A stretch of DNA of 64,000 nt from Prochlorococcus sp. AG-388-E21 (GTDB taxonomy: Bacteria > Cyanobacteriota > Cyanobacteriia > PCC-6307 > Cyanobiaceae). The notes below the pieces were generated by a model. The model did no database searches, was not told the DNA's origin, and worked only from the letters and a program-made list of their open reading frames with translations. This document shows, one piece after another, positions 29,888-39,490 of the stretch. Location of the stretch: assembly GCA_003279855.1 (NCBI GenBank), contig QCGO01000001.1, positions 1 to 64,000 on the forward strand. Reading direction: 5' to 3'. The translations under genes and the position numbers were made by a program. Position 1 is the stretch's first letter. Every line of letters starts with the position of its first letter.

Positions 29888-31127
29888 AAAGAGGAAAACG
29901 ATTACATAAAGTTAGTACCCTTTCCTTACATTCTTTTTCTATTAATAAATCATCTGGATTGAGTAATCTATCAGCAATAATTTCACCAACTTCAACAAAA
30001 GCATCATCATTAAAACCTCTAGTAGTTAAAGCTGCAGTTCCCAATCTCAACCCACTTGTTACAAAAGGTGATTCAGGATCAAACGGGACAGTATTTTTAT
30101 TTGCTGTTATGTTAACTTCACTTACAAGTAAGTCAGCAACTTTACCAGTCATATTAATACTTCTTAAGTCAAGCAAAACAATATGATTATCAGTACCTCC
30201 ACTAACAATATTGATTCCTCTTTTAATTAAAGTTGAAGATAGAACTTTTGCATTATTGATAACCTGTTTTGAGTAACTAATAAAGTTGGGCTGTAAAGCT
30301 TCTCCAAAGGCAACAGCTTTAGCTGCGATTATATGTTCTAAAGGACCACCCTGAGTTCCAGGGAACACAGATTTATCAAATTTCTTTCCAAATTCCTTAT
30401 CTTTACATAAAATCAATCCTCCTCTTGGACCTCTCAAGGTCTTATGTGTTGTGGTAGTTACCACATCACAATACGGAATTGGATTAGGGTGGAGTTTGGT
30501 TGCTACTAATCCTGCTATATGAGCAATATCAGCCATTAAAAAAGCTCCAACTTCATCAGCGATTCTTCTGAACGACTCGAAATCAATTTTTCTTGGATAA
30601 GCAGAATATCCACAAATGATTAGTTTTGGTTGTGTAGCTAATGCAATATCTCTAATTTCATTAAAGTTTAATTTATTAGTTTCTTTATCAACTCCATAGT
30701 GAACGGCATTGAACCACTTTCCGCTCATATTGACTGGGGATCCGTGGGTTAAATGTCCTCCATGCGATAGATCCATTCCTAATATTGTGTCACCAGGTTT
30801 AAGTAAACTTAAAAAAACAGCTGCATTTGCTTGAGCTCCACTATGGGGTTGAACATTCGCCCAGTCTGCATCAAAAAGTTGTTTTGCTCTTTCGATTGCT
30901 AGTTCCTCTATCTCATCAACAAATTCACAACCACCGTAATATCTTTTCTGTGGAAGACCTTCAGCATATTTATTTGTTAAAACCGAACCCTGAGCCTGCA
31001 TTACAGCCATTGATGCAAAATTCTCACTAGCGATCAATTCTAGATGCGTTTCTTGTCTATTCTTTTCGGAATTAATTAATTTAGATATGGTTGGATCACT
31101 TTCTTTAAGATTTTGAAGAATATTCAT
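29856..31127 (-). CDS. glyA: Serine hydroxymethyltransferase
   Basis: PLP enzyme linking serine and glycine and loading tetrahydrofolate with one carbon. The segments [31 protein letters not shown], and the PLP-lysine block [16 protein letters not shown] are conserved. Length of 423 aa is normal. It heads a glyA-cinA-leuC-leuD run on the minus strand; no glycine riboswitch is visible in the 78 bases between it and tRNA-Arg. Confidence 0.97.
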   Translation of the reverse strand: MNILQNLKESDPTISKLINSEKNRQETHLELIASENFASMAVMQAQGSVLTNKYAEGLPQKRYYGGCEFVDEIEELAIERAKQLFDADWANVQPHSGAQANAAVFLSLLKPGDTILGMDLSHGGHLTHGSPVNMSGKWFNAVHYGVDKETNKLNFNEIRDIALATQPKLIICGYSAYPRKIDFESFRRIADEVGAFLMADIAHIAGLVATKLHPNPIPYCDVVTTTTHKTLRGPRGGLILCKDKEFGKKFDKSVFPGTQGGPLEHIIAAKAVAFGEALQPNFISYSKQVINNAKVLSSTLIKRGINIVSGGTDNHIVLLDLRSINMTGKVADLLVSEVNITANKNTVPFDPESPFVTSGLRLGTAALTTRGFNDDAFVEVGEIIADRLLNPDDLLIEKECKERVLTLCNRFPLYEFKLEPSIK

Positions 31128-31205
31128 TAAAATAAAGGGGACTTTAAACTAAATATAGACGATATTCTGGAAGAAAATGTAAAAAAAATATTTCATAATT
31201 TTTAA

Positions 31206-31279
31206 CGCGCCTGGAGAGATTCGAACTCCCGACACCCTGATCCGTAGTCAGGTGCTCTAATCCACTGAGCTACAGGCGC
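31206..31279 (-). tRNA. tRNA-Arg (anticodon ACG)
   Basis: On the minus strand the acceptor arms GCGCCTG and CAGGCGC pair, with discriminator G. The anticodon loop CTACGGA gives ACG, which would be read as inosine-CG after editing by TadA. D arm AGCTCAGTGGATTAGAGC and T arm GTTCGAATC are standard. CCA is not encoded. Confidence 0.96.
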
Positions 31280-31367
31280 ATATTTATGTAATATCTCTGG
31301 TCCTGGGTCTCTTAGTCAACTAGAATTCAGTTAAACTATCTAATATTAACAATCTAGATTTATAATT

Positions 31368-31619
31368 ATGCCGATTAAATGGTATGGCAATGGTGATTCA
31401 GAGGACCCCATTTACAAACATTTTTCCAGAATAGTAAATTTTGTAATTCATTGCATGGTATTTACTGCAGTAGTAAGTGGAACTTGGCTTTTTAAAGAGA
31501 TTAAACATGAATTAGTTTTTTTTAATAATTTTGCAATTTCATGGGCAGTTATTCTTTCATCGCATTTACTTTTTGTAGTTTTAAAAAAACCTAAAGATTA
31601 TAAGAAACAATCAACTTAA
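31368..31619 (+). CDS. Small two-span membrane protein of unknown function
   Basis: An 83-aa protein I do not recognise. It has a polar N-terminus (MPIKWYGNGDSEDPIYKHF), two membrane segments (about 23-43 and 53-72) and a basic Lys-rich tail (KKPKDYKKQST). It is preceded by tRNA-Arg on the opposite strand and lies 10 bases before the DUF3181 gene, so they are probably cotranscribed. Codon and base use match its neighbours. Confidence 0.7.
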   Translation: MPIKWYGNGDSEDPIYKHFSRIVNFVIHCMVFTAVVSGTWLFKEIKHELVFFNNFAISWAVILSSHLLFVVLKKPKDYKKQST

Positions 31620-31629
31620 GTTTTTTATT

Positions 31630-31911
31630 ATGAATTCTCAGATGCAAATAAGTGATCTAGAAAATATTATTTCAGAAAAAATTTTTATAAAAATAGAAAA
31701 ATGGAATCTGTATCTTGGAGATGCTGGTTTAGCTAGAAATCTTGCTTTGGAATGTATTAGCAATTTAGACAAAGGTAGCCAGCAGGCTGCAAAATTAAGC
31801 TTAGAAGCTATTAAGGTAAAAATTGGAGATGGAAATCAAACAATTCTTTTGTCTAAGTTAGTAACTGCATCACAAATTTGTGATTTAGAGGAAATACTTG
31901 ATAATTTATGA
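31630..31911 (+). CDS. DUF3181-like small protein
   Basis: A 93-aa soluble, mostly helical protein with the segment KIFIKIEKWNLYLGDAGLARNLALEC, resembling the cyanobacterial DUF3181 family (by recollection of that WHLYLRDA-like motif). Its function is unknown. It follows the small two-span membrane protein and converges on murJ with seven bases between stops. Confidence 0.7.
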   Translation: MNSQMQISDLENIISEKIFIKIEKWNLYLGDAGLARNLALECISNLDKGSQQAAKLSLEAIKVKIGDGNQTILLSKLVTASQICDLEEILDNL

Positions 31912-31918
31912 TTCTTAA

Positions 31919-33505
31919 TCATATTTTGATTAGTGGATTTAATTTATTAACACCAAATAACTTGGTTATCAAAAAATAAATTATCAAAAAAGCCAAGAAT
32001 CCAATAACTAATATAAATAACTCCCAAATGATCGAATTTAATCCATTTACATTTATATCCTTGATAACTGAATAGCAAATTGTGCTTGAAATAGAGCAGG
32101 CTAATGAAATAAGAACAAATTTTTTTAATAAAATAATTTTAGGGATATTGATTCCATAAGTATTAAAGTTTGTAGTAAGAAAAATACAAATAATTAAGTT
32201 AACTATTCCTGAAGAAAGGATTATGCCAATAACACCGAAATTATAAGGAGATAAGTTTCCATAATTAATAGTTGGAGCTCCTACAAGAAACCAATCGAAA
32301 AAAATATTTAGTATTATGCCTGCAAAAGACAATTGAAAGGGTAACTTTGGGTTCTCAATTGCATAATAAGTTCTAACTAATAAATCTCTGTAGAGATAAA
32401 AGGGAATTCCAACAGCATAGGCAATTAAAATATTTTTTACTAAAAATACGGCTTCGGTATTAAAAGCCCCTCTTTGAAAAACAAATTGCACTACTTGATT
32501 ATTAAATGTGATAAAAAAACCAGTAAAAAAAATAGTTGTTAAAAAACAGTATTCTATTCCTGAGATTAAACTTTTTTCTAAATTTCTATTATCTTTATTA
32601 CTATTGAATTTTGAAAACTTTGGAAGTAGTGGCAAGATCAAAGCGTTTGATAAGATTCCAAGTGGAGCTTGTATAAGAAAATTTCCGTAGGCTAATCCCG
32701 ATGCAGCACCTTGAAAGCCTGAAGCAAAAAACATATCAACAAAAACATTAATTTGCCCTAAACCTGATGAAATTGTTGCAGGAGCGATTAATTTTAAGAT
32801 TCTTTTCTCTTCATTTTTAAATAAATGCCAAGACGAATTAAATCTAAATAAGCCCTCTTTATTGATTTCCCAGCACTGAACAGCAAATTGTATACAAGTA
32901 CCTGTTAAAGTTGCTTTGGCTAGTAATCCTGAATAAAACAAATAATTAGAATTTGTATTCTGATGTCTAAAGATCCAACTAGCTGAAATAAATAAAATTG
33001 TTGTCAGACTTGTTAAAGCTGGACTTATGCTTGATAAAAAAAATTTATTTCTTGAATTTAAAGCTCCAAAACTCAACCCTATAAAAGCAGAAAGAGGAAT
33101 ACAAGGAGTTAGGATTCTTAGTTGATAAGTTGCGATAGATTTAACTTCATCACTTAAATTTGGGGCTATAAAGTTTATCAGAAAACCTGAATTAAAATAT
33201 ACAACTGCCCCTAAAATAAAAAATAACAAAGTTAGTTTAATACTTACATTTGTTAAGACAAGTCCCCCCTTTCTCCTCTTAAGTGGGGTTAGCACCGCTA
33301 CAACTGCATTATGTAATGGGCCATTAATTCCACCAATGATAATAAGTAAAAAACCTGGGATTATGTAGGCGTAATTGTAGGCATCGTATGTTATTCCAAC
33401 TCCAAAGGCTGCAGCTATGAATATTTGCCTTATAAAACCCGCAACTTTACTTAGAGATGTGGCAAACGAAATTGAAGCCACATTATTTTTAAAATATGAA
33501 TGCAT
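31919..33505 (-). CDS. murJ: Lipid II flippase MurJ (MviN)
   Basis: Moves lipid II across the inner membrane for peptidoglycan synthesis. A 528-aa protein of the MATE-like MOP superfamily with about 13-14 hydrophobic segments and the family motifs ATSLSKVAGFIRQIFIAAAFG near the N-terminus and RTYYAIENPKLPF near residue 370. It stands alone, divergent from sfsA, and converges with DUF3181. Confidence 0.92.
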   Translation of the reverse strand: MHSYFKNNVASISFATSLSKVAGFIRQIFIAAAFGVGITYDAYNYAYIIPGFLLIIIGGINGPLHNAVVAVLTPLKRRKGGLVLTNVSIKLTLLFFILGAVVYFNSGFLINFIAPNLSDEVKSIATYQLRILTPCIPLSAFIGLSFGALNSRNKFFLSSISPALTSLTTILFISASWIFRHQNTNSNYLFYSGLLAKATLTGTCIQFAVQCWEINKEGLFRFNSSWHLFKNEEKRILKLIAPATISSGLGQINVFVDMFFASGFQGAASGLAYGNFLIQAPLGILSNALILPLLPKFSKFNSNKDNRNLEKSLISGIEYCFLTTIFFTGFFITFNNQVVQFVFQRGAFNTEAVFLVKNILIAYAVGIPFYLYRDLLVRTYYAIENPKLPFQLSFAGIILNIFFDWFLVGAPTINYGNLSPYNFGVIGIILSSGIVNLIICIFLTTNFNTYGINIPKIILLKKFVLISLACSISSTICYSVIKDINVNGLNSIIWELFILVIGFLAFLIIYFLITKLFGVNKLNPLIKI

Positions 33506-33577
33506 TTTATATTGATTTAAATCTTTTAAGAAGATTTAGATTCCATTATATTTTGTTTTTAATCTACTTCACACTTT

Positions 33578-34324
33578 ATGAATGATCGAATAATTGAATT
33601 TAAACCATTAATTGAAGGTATTTTAATTAAAAGATACAAAAGATTTCTCGCAGATATTCAGATTGATAATGGAGAAATAGTTACTGCCCATTGTGCTAAT
33701 ACAGGCCCGATGAAGGGTCTTTTAAACGAAGGAGCTAAAGTAAGAATTAGCTTTTCTTCATCAACTACACGAAAACTAGCTTGGACTTGGGAACAAGTAA
33801 AAGTAATAGGAAATAATAACAAAGAGGTTTGGGTTGGAATAAATACATTATTTGCAAATAAATTGATTAGAAAAGTTATTGAACAAAACTTACTTAAAGA
33901 TAAACTCGGTGAGATAGCTAAAATTGAGTCTGAAGTACCTTATGGCAAAGATAAAAAAAGTAGAATAGATTTTCTTTTAACTCCAAAATCTTCAAATCCT
34001 GATAATCGTAACATTTATGTTGAGGTTAAAAATACTACTTGGACAAAAAATAATGTAGCTCTTTTCCCTGATACGGAGACGAAGAGAGGACAAAAACATT
34101 TAATAGAATTAAAAGGCTTAATTCCTGAAAGTAAAAGTGTTTTACTTCCTTGCATTACAAGAAAAGATATAGATTTTTTTGCCCCTGGAGATGAATCAGA
34201 TCCATTGTACGGAGAGCTTTTTAGAGAATCAATTAGTGCAGGTATGTTATTAGTGCCATGTTGTTTTGAGTTTCATTCAGATCATGTAGCTTGGAAAGGA
34301 TTTAAACCCTTAAAATTAAATTAA
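33578..34324 (+). CDS. sfsA: Sugar fermentation stimulation protein homolog SfsA
   Basis: A 248-aa SfsA-family protein with an OB-fold N-terminus and a nuclease-like C-terminus; the Escherichia coli protein affects maltose genes, but the cyanobacterial role is unknown. The motifs [36 protein letters not shown] and [13 protein letters not shown] are family hallmarks. Its D and ExK residues fit a PD-(D/E)XK core. A weak hairpin (34330-34362) follows the stop. Confidence 0.9.
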   Translation: MNDRIIEFKPLIEGILIKRYKRFLADIQIDNGEIVTAHCANTGPMKGLLNEGAKVRISFSSSTTRKLAWTWEQVKVIGNNNKEVWVGINTLFANKLIRKVIEQNLLKDKLGEIAKIESEVPYGKDKKSRIDFLLTPKSSNPDNRNIYVEVKNTTWTKNNVALFPDTETKRGQKHLIELKGLIPESKSVLLPCITRKDIDFFAPGDESDPLYGELFRESISAGMLLVPCCFEFHSDHVAWKGFKPLKLN

Positions 34325-34329
34325 TTTTT

Positions 34330-34362
34330 AGGTGTTTTTAATTTGAATTAGAAAAAATACCT
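34330..34362 (+). terminator. Weak hairpin after sfsA
   Basis: AGGTGTTTTT pairs with AAAAAATACCT around a 12-base loop, about ten pairs with one G-T wobble, starting six bases after the stop. Downstream sequence is AT-rich but lacks a clean T-run, so termination efficiency is doubtful. Confidence 0.4.
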
Positions 34363-34402
34363 CAATTTAACAAAGATTTTTTAGTATGCAACAATTAAAT
34401 TG

Positions 34403-34450
34403 GTATAAACGACTACTAGACATACATAAGTTTTCTGAGCAAAATTATAT
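34403..34450 (+). promoter_or_regulatory. NtcA box and candidate -10 for amt1
   Basis: A perfect GTA-N8-TAC NtcA site spans 34403-34416. The best -10 is TTATAT/TATATA at 34445-34451, 28-29 bases downstream, longer than the usual 22. It fits nitrogen control of the ammonium transporter by the NtcA encoded at 20.6 kb. Confidence 0.75.
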
Positions 34451-34458
34451 ATGAAAGG

Positions 34459-34480
34459 AAACAGGAACTCCTGTTTTTTT
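34459..34480 (+). terminator. Terminator-like hairpin in the amt1 leader
   Basis: AAACAGG and CCTGTTT form a stem around AACT, followed by four more T residues. It starts about where transcription from the candidate -10 would begin and ends 19 bases before the amt1 ATG. It could end upstream readthrough from sfsA, attenuate amt1, or produce a tiny RNA. Confidence 0.6.
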
Positions 34481-34499
34481 GCAGACTAATTTTTTATTT

Positions 34500-35960
34500 A
34501 TGACCACTGCTTTGCAAACGCCTCAAAGGCGCTCTAGGTCCAAGCTTCAAGATGCAAGTCTTGTTAATGGACCTATGCTCCTTTTGAGGAGTATTCGTGG
34601 GTTCAGTTCAAATCGCTCAATGTTGTGGCTTGCAACTGTCCCTCTGGCTTTGTTTGGTTTAGGTATTTTTAATCTTTCAGCTCACGCAGCTGATTTACCT
34701 GAGTTGAATGCAGCTTTTCTTGCTAACAATTTATGGCTTTTGATCGCTACTATTTTAGTGATCTTCATGAACGCCGGTTTCGCTATGGTTGAAGCGGGTA
34801 TGTGTCGGTCTAAAAACGCCGTCAACATTCTTGCTAAAAACCTTTTCGTATTTGCTTTAGCTGTAACCTCTTACTGGTTTATTGGCTACTCATTAATGTA
34901 CGGAGGAAGTGTTGCTGACGGATGGCTATATTTTGGAGGCCTATTTTTCGATCCCACAGTAACAGCCGATATGGTTACTGATGCTGGATTAGTTCCAACA
35001 GTTGATTTCTTATTCCAGTCTGCTTTTGCAGGTACTGCAGCAACTATCGTTTCTGGTCTTGTTGCTGAAAGAGTTAAATTTGGTGAATTTGTTGTTTTTG
35101 CGATTGTATTAACAGCATTTATTTATCCAATTGCTGGTAGCTGGAAATGGAATGGTGGTTGGCTTGATTCTCTTGGTTTCGTTGACTTTGCAGGTTCTTC
35201 AATTGTTCACTCAGTTGGAGCATGGGCAGGTTTAGTAGGAGCTATGCTTCTAGGGCCGAGAATCGGTAAATATTCCGATGGAAAGCCACAAGCTATGCCT
35301 GGTCACAATATGGCTATTGCTACTTTAGGTGCTCTAGTTCTATGGATAGGTTGGTATGGATTTAATCCTGGTTCTCAACTTGTTATGGATCAATGGGTTC
35401 CATATGTTGCTGTAACAACTACTCTTGCAGCTGCAGCTGGTGCTATTGGAGCAACTATTGTTTCTACTTTAACTTCAGGAAAACCAGATCTCACAATGAT
35501 CATTAATGGTATTCTTGCTGGTTTGGTAAGTATTACTGCAGGTTGTGGTGATATGACTCTTGCAGGAGCTTGGTTCGCTGGACTAGTAGGCGGTATTATC
35601 GTTGTATTCTCTGTTGCAGCACTTGATGCAGCTGAAATTGACGATCCTGTAGGTGCATTCTCTGTTCACGGAGTTTGTGGTGTATGGGGTACCCTTGTTA
35701 TTGGTCTTTGGGGAACAGCAGTTCAAGGAGATGGAGCAGGTATGGGATTGTTCAATGGTGGTGGTATTAATCTACTACTTGTTCAAGCTCTTGGTGCAGC
35801 AGCTTATGCTATCTGGACACTAGTTACTTGCTGGATCGCTTGGTCTGTTATCGGAGGATTATTCGGAGGAATTCGTGTATCTGAAGAAGAAGAGACTCAA
35901 GGTTTAGATATTGGAGAGCACGGAATGGAAGCATATCCAGACTTTGCATCTGCAAAATAA
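34500..35960 (+). CDS. amt1: Ammonium transporter Amt1
   Basis: Imports ammonium across the inner membrane. The ATG at 34500 (MTTALQTPQRR) is chosen over an upstream TTG at 34479, which lies in the leader hairpin's T-run. A basic N-terminus and hydrophobic stretch ending in SAHAAD resemble a signal peptide. Eleven or so membrane segments follow, with ANNLWLLIATILVIFMNAGFAMVEAG, FAGTAATIVSG, the SIVHSVGAWAGLVGA pore histidine segment and DDPVGAFSVHGVCGVWGT with the second pore histidine. GC content is higher than neighbouring genes, as expected for a highly expressed gene. Confidence 0.96.
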   Translation: MTTALQTPQRRSRSKLQDASLVNGPMLLLRSIRGFSSNRSMLWLATVPLALFGLGIFNLSAHAADLPELNAAFLANNLWLLIATILVIFMNAGFAMVEAGMCRSKNAVNILAKNLFVFALAVTSYWFIGYSLMYGGSVADGWLYFGGLFFDPTVTADMVTDAGLVPTVDFLFQSAFAGTAATIVSGLVAERVKFGEFVVFAIVLTAFIYPIAGSWKWNGGWLDSLGFVDFAGSSIVHSVGAWAGLVGAMLLGPRIGKYSDGKPQAMPGHNMAIATLGALVLWIGWYGFNPGSQLVMDQWVPYVAVTTTLAAAAGAIGATIVSTLTSGKPDLTMIINGILAGLVSITAGCGDMTLAGAWFAGLVGGIIVVFSVAALDAAEIDDPVGAFSVHGVCGVWGTLVIGLWGTAVQGDGAGMGLFNGGGINLLLVQALGAAAYAIWTLVTCWIAWSVIGGLFGGIRVSEEEETQGLDIGEHGMEAYPDFASAK

Positions 35961-35980
35961 ACTAAATTTAACTAAATCTA

Positions 35981-36014
35981 AGAAATCTGACTTATGTCAG
36001 GTTTCTTTTTTTTT
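35981..36014 (+). terminator. Strong intrinsic terminator after amt1
   Basis: An 11-bp stem (AGAAATCTGAC with GTCAGGTTTCT, one G-T pair) with loop TTAT is followed by a run of nine T residues. It starts 20 bases after the amt1 stop and separates amt1 from ispH. Confidence 0.93.
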
Positions 36015-36049
36015 GCAATAAATTAATAAAATGCTGTAAGATCAAAAAT

Positions 36050-37246
36050 ATGGACACCCAAGCTTTTAGAAGATCTCTTCATCATTCGGAAAGATATAAC
36101 CGGAGAGGTTTTGACTCCCCTACTAAAAGAGCCCAAGCTTTAGAAGAAGCTTACCAAAGTGATTTAATCACCTCAATTAGAAATAATCGTTTTACATATA
36201 AAAAAGGAAGATTAAATATAAAATTAGCCCAGGCATTTGGTTTTTGTTGGGGAGTTGAAAGAGCTGTTGCAATGGCGTATGAAACTAGAAGACATTATCC
36301 TACTGAGAATATTTGGATAACAAATGAAATAATACATAATCCCTCAGTTAATGATCATTTAAGAAAAATGAATGTTAAATTCATTTCAGCAAAAAATGGC
36401 ATTAAGGATTTTTCTTTGGTTTCAAATGGAGATGTGGTTATTTTGCCAGCTTTTGGTGCTACTGTTCAAGAAATGAAACTTCTTCATGAAAAAGGTTGTC
36501 ATATTATTGATACAACGTGCCCTTGGGTTTCAAAGGTGTGGCATACGGTAGAAAAACATAAAAAACATACTTTTACATCTATTATTCACGGTAAATTTAA
36601 GCATGAAGAAACTCTTGCTACTAGTTCATTTGCGGATAAATATCTTGTAGTACTTAATCTTGAAGAGGCAAATTATGTCTCAGAATATATTCTTGGTAGA
36701 GGTAATAAAAATCATTTTCTTAATAAATTTGCTCAGGCTTTTTCCAATGGATTTGATCCAGATAAAGATTTAGATAGAGTTGGAGTTGCTAATCAAACAA
36801 CGATGCTAAAAAGCGAAACAGAGGAGATAGGAAAAGTTTTTGAAAAAACAATGCTTCATAAATTTGGTCCAGAAAAATTAAATAGTCACTTTTTAGCTTT
36901 CAATACTATTTGTGATGCTACAGAAGAAAGACAAGATGCGATGTTTTCATTAGTTGATGAAGATTTAGATATCCTTGTGGTAATTGGTGGATTCAATTCT
37001 TCAAATACAACTCACTTGCAAGAGATAGCTATAAATAAAAATATTTCTTCTTTTCATATTGATACACCTGAGAGGATTTCAGTTAAGGAAAATTCTATTC
37101 ACCATAAACCTCTTAAATCTGAAATGGTTTTGAAAAAGAATTTTATTCCTGAGGGAGAAATTAAAGTAGGTATTACTTCTGGAGCATCTACTCCAGATAA
37201 GATAGTCGCTGATGTTATTGAAAAGTTAATTGCTATTACCAAGTAA
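36050..37246 (+). CDS. ispH: 4-hydroxy-3-methylbut-2-enyl diphosphate reductase
   Basis: Final enzyme of the MEP isoprenoid pathway, an iron-sulfur reductase that forms IPP and DMAPP for chlorophyll tails and carotenoids. The three cluster cysteines are visible in [22 protein letters not shown] and [11 protein letters not shown], with [10 protein letters not shown] near residue 99 and [11 protein letters not shown] later. At 398 aa it is the long cyanobacterial/plant-type form with an N-terminal extension and an inserted mid-region. Confidence 0.95.
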   Translation: MDTQAFRRSLHHSERYNRRGFDSPTKRAQALEEAYQSDLITSIRNNRFTYKKGRLNIKLAQAFGFCWGVERAVAMAYETRRHYPTENIWITNEIIHNPSVNDHLRKMNVKFISAKNGIKDFSLVSNGDVVILPAFGATVQEMKLLHEKGCHIIDTTCPWVSKVWHTVEKHKKHTFTSIIHGKFKHEETLATSSFADKYLVVLNLEEANYVSEYILGRGNKNHFLNKFAQAFSNGFDPDKDLDRVGVANQTTMLKSETEEIGKVFEKTMLHKFGPEKLNSHFLAFNTICDATEERQDAMFSLVDEDLDILVVIGGFNSSNTTHLQEIAINKNISSFHIDTPERISVKENSIHHKPLKSEMVLKKNFIPEGEIKVGITSGASTPDKIVADVIEKLIAITK

Positions 37247-37341
37247 ATATTAATTTTTCTGCATAATTTTTAACTTTATTAAATACATATCACCAAAAGA
37301 TCCTCGTTATTATCTAGAATAATTAAAAGTAATTTGGAAGT

Positions 37342-37902
37342 ATGGAAGACACAACACAATCTAATCGAGATCAAACAGCTAAAATGAATGCTTCAAAGGC
37401 TCCTCAAAAAGTGGAAGTTGTTGTGGCTAATCCCTCTACGAATTCAGAGGTCAATATATTAGGAGAATTATCCATATTTATTTTAAGGATTGGTTTTAGT
37501 GTTTTGATGATTCATCATGGCTTGGAAAAGCTTCAAGATCCTCAAGGCTTTGGAGAATTTGTTGTAGGTAAATATTTCCCATTCTTACCAGGGGACCCTG
37601 TCCTTTGGACCTATGGAGCCGCTATTACTCAATTAGTTTGCCCATTAGGATTAGCATTAGGAATTTTTGCAAGACTTAGCTCTCTTGGACTTTTCTCTAC
37701 GATGGCATTTGCTGTTTATTTTCATCTTCTAGATACAGGTTTAGAGGGGTTTCCATTAGCAGTAGTTGAAGGTCATAATTATGCTTTTGAACTTTCATTC
37801 ATATACGGAGCTATCTCTCTTTATTTCTTATGTGCAGGACCAGGAAGATTAGCACTTCTTCGTAAGACAAATAAAATCACTTATTATCCAAAATCAAATT
37901 GA
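37342..37902 (+). CDS. DoxX-family membrane protein
   Basis: A 186-aa protein with a polar 45-residue N-terminus and four hydrophobic segments (about 48-65, 90-110, 120-135 and 150-165). It carries the DoxX pattern RIGFSVLMIHHGLEKLQDPQGFGEFV. DoxX proteins are often linked to quinone or redox chemistry, but no specific role is known here. It is separated from ispH by 95 bases and converges with purH at one base. Confidence 0.85.
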   Translation: MEDTTQSNRDQTAKMNASKAPQKVEVVVANPSTNSEVNILGELSIFILRIGFSVLMIHHGLEKLQDPQGFGEFVVGKYFPFLPGDPVLWTYGAAITQLVCPLGLALGIFARLSSLGLFSTMAFAVYFHLLDTGLEGFPLAVVEGHNYAFELSFIYGAISLYFLCAGPGRLALLRKTNKITYYPKSN

Positions 37903-37903
37903 T

Positions 37904-39457
37904 TTAGTGTAGAAAATGCCTCTTCTTTGTAAATACCATAGAAATACCTTTTAGATTACACATTTCAATACTTTCTTCATCCCTCATACTTCCCCCTGGT
38001 TGAATAATTGAGCTTATTCCATATTCATTAGCAAGCTCTACTGTATCTGCAAATGGGAAGAAACCATCGCTTGCTAAAACGCCTCCATAACCATTTTCTT
38101 TAGCAGCTTGTAAAGCTATTTTTGAGGCTCCAACCCTGTTCATTTGTCCAGCTCCGATGCCAAGAGTTTGTTGATCTTTTGCAATCACAATGGCATTTGA
38201 TTTAACGTGTTTGCAAATTTTCCATGCGAAACTCAAATCTAAATAATCCTGAGTACTTGGAATTTTTTTAGTAACTGAAATCCAACTTTCATTTTTTTCT
38301 TCAATATTATCAGTCTCTTGAACTAGTAATCCTCCCATTATTGATTTAGTAGAAGTTTGGTTCTTTTTTGGGATTTGATCTTTTGAAAACTTTAAAATTC
38401 TCAAATTCTTTTTGATTTTTAAAATTTCTAAAGCTCCTGCATCAAAAGATGGAGCTACTACACATTCTAAGAAAATATCTTTGAGGTTAATTGCGGTTTC
38501 ACTATCCACATTTGAATTAAAAGCAACTATACCTCCAAATGCACTAATTGAGTCACATTTCAAAGCGTTCAAAAATGCTTGAGAGGCTGAATTACCTAAA
38601 GAAGCACCACAAGGATTATTGTGTTTTAAAATGACAGATGCAAACGTGTTTGTTTTAGCTTCATCTTTTTCTTCAAAGCCAAATTCTAAAACTGTTGAAA
38701 GTGCCGACTCAAGATCCAATAGATTGTTATAACTTAACTCTTTCCCTTGTAACTGTTCTGCTGAGTTCCATCCAATATTATTTAAGCCATACCAAAAAGC
38801 TTTTTGGTGAGGATTCTCCCCATATCTTAAGGTTTTGATTAATGGATAAGATTCAATATATTTGGAAGATTGTAAACCTCTTTCTTTTCTTATCCAATTA
38901 GATATCGCAGTGTCATAGTCAGCTGTATGTTGAAAAGCTTCAAGTGCTAATTTTGCTTTATATGTTTCTTTTAACTCCCCTTTTTTACTCTCTTCAATAA
39001 ATCCTTGATATTGACTAGGATCGACTAAAACGGAAACGTCTTTATGATTTTTAGCCGCAGAACGAATCATTGATGGTCCTCCTATATCAATATTTTCAAT
39101 AGCCTCTTCCCATTTAGATCCCTTTTCAACAGTTTTCTTAAAAGGATATAAATTGACAACTACTAATTCAATTAGTTCAAGATCGTAAGCTTCTATATCT
39201 TTCTTATGTTCTTCATCTGTTCTTTTAGCTAATATTCCGCCGTGGATTTTCGGATGTAAAGTTTTAACTCTTCCTCCAAGTATTTCTGGAGAATTAGTAA
39301 AATCTGCGACTTTAATAACTGGAATTTTTGCATCAATTAGATGTTTAGCAGTGCCTCCACTTGATAGAATTTTATAATTAAATTTTTCTACCAATTCCAT
39401 ACAAAATGGGATTATATTTTTTTTATCAGAGACACTTACTAGGGCTAATGGTGACAT
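37904..39457 (-). CDS. purH: Bifunctional AICAR transformylase / IMP cyclohydrolase
   Basis: Last two steps of IMP synthesis. The N-terminal cyclohydrolase begins ALVSVSDKKNI and has the SSGGTAKHL and GGRVKTLHPKIHGGIL blocks. The C-terminal transformylase has LRYGENPHQKAFWY and the catalytic Lys-His (LKHNNPCGASLG). Length of 517 aa is standard. It is divergent from the esterase gene, with 33 bases between starts. Confidence 0.96.
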   Translation of the reverse strand: MSPLALVSVSDKKNIIPFCMELVEKFNYKILSSGGTAKHLIDAKIPVIKVADFTNSPEILGGRVKTLHPKIHGGILAKRTDEEHKKDIEAYDLELIELVVVNLYPFKKTVEKGSKWEEAIENIDIGGPSMIRSAAKNHKDVSVLVDPSQYQGFIEESKKGELKETYKAKLALEAFQHTADYDTAISNWIRKERGLQSSKYIESYPLIKTLRYGENPHQKAFWYGLNNIGWNSAEQLQGKELSYNNLLDLESALSTVLEFGFEEKDEAKTNTFASVILKHNNPCGASLGNSASQAFLNALKCDSISAFGGIVAFNSNVDSETAINLKDIFLECVVAPSFDAGALEILKIKKNLRILKFSKDQIPKKNQTSTKSIMGGLLVQETDNIEEKNESWISVTKKIPSTQDYLDLSFAWKICKHVKSNAIVIAKDQQTLGIGAGQMNRVGASKIALQAAKENGYGGVLASDGFFPFADTVELANEYGISSIIQPGGSMRDEESIEMCNLKGISMVFTKKRHFLH

Positions 39458-39490
39458 TATTGAAAAGTTTACTTACTTAAGAATATAAAC

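Noticed and set aside
31128-31205. Glycine riboswitch upstream of glyA
   Set aside because: The gap is only 78 bases and shows no conserved stem structure.
31206-31279. Possible integration site for a mobile element at tRNA-Arg
   Set aside because: No integrase, no direct repeat of the tRNA end and no foreign gene block next to it.
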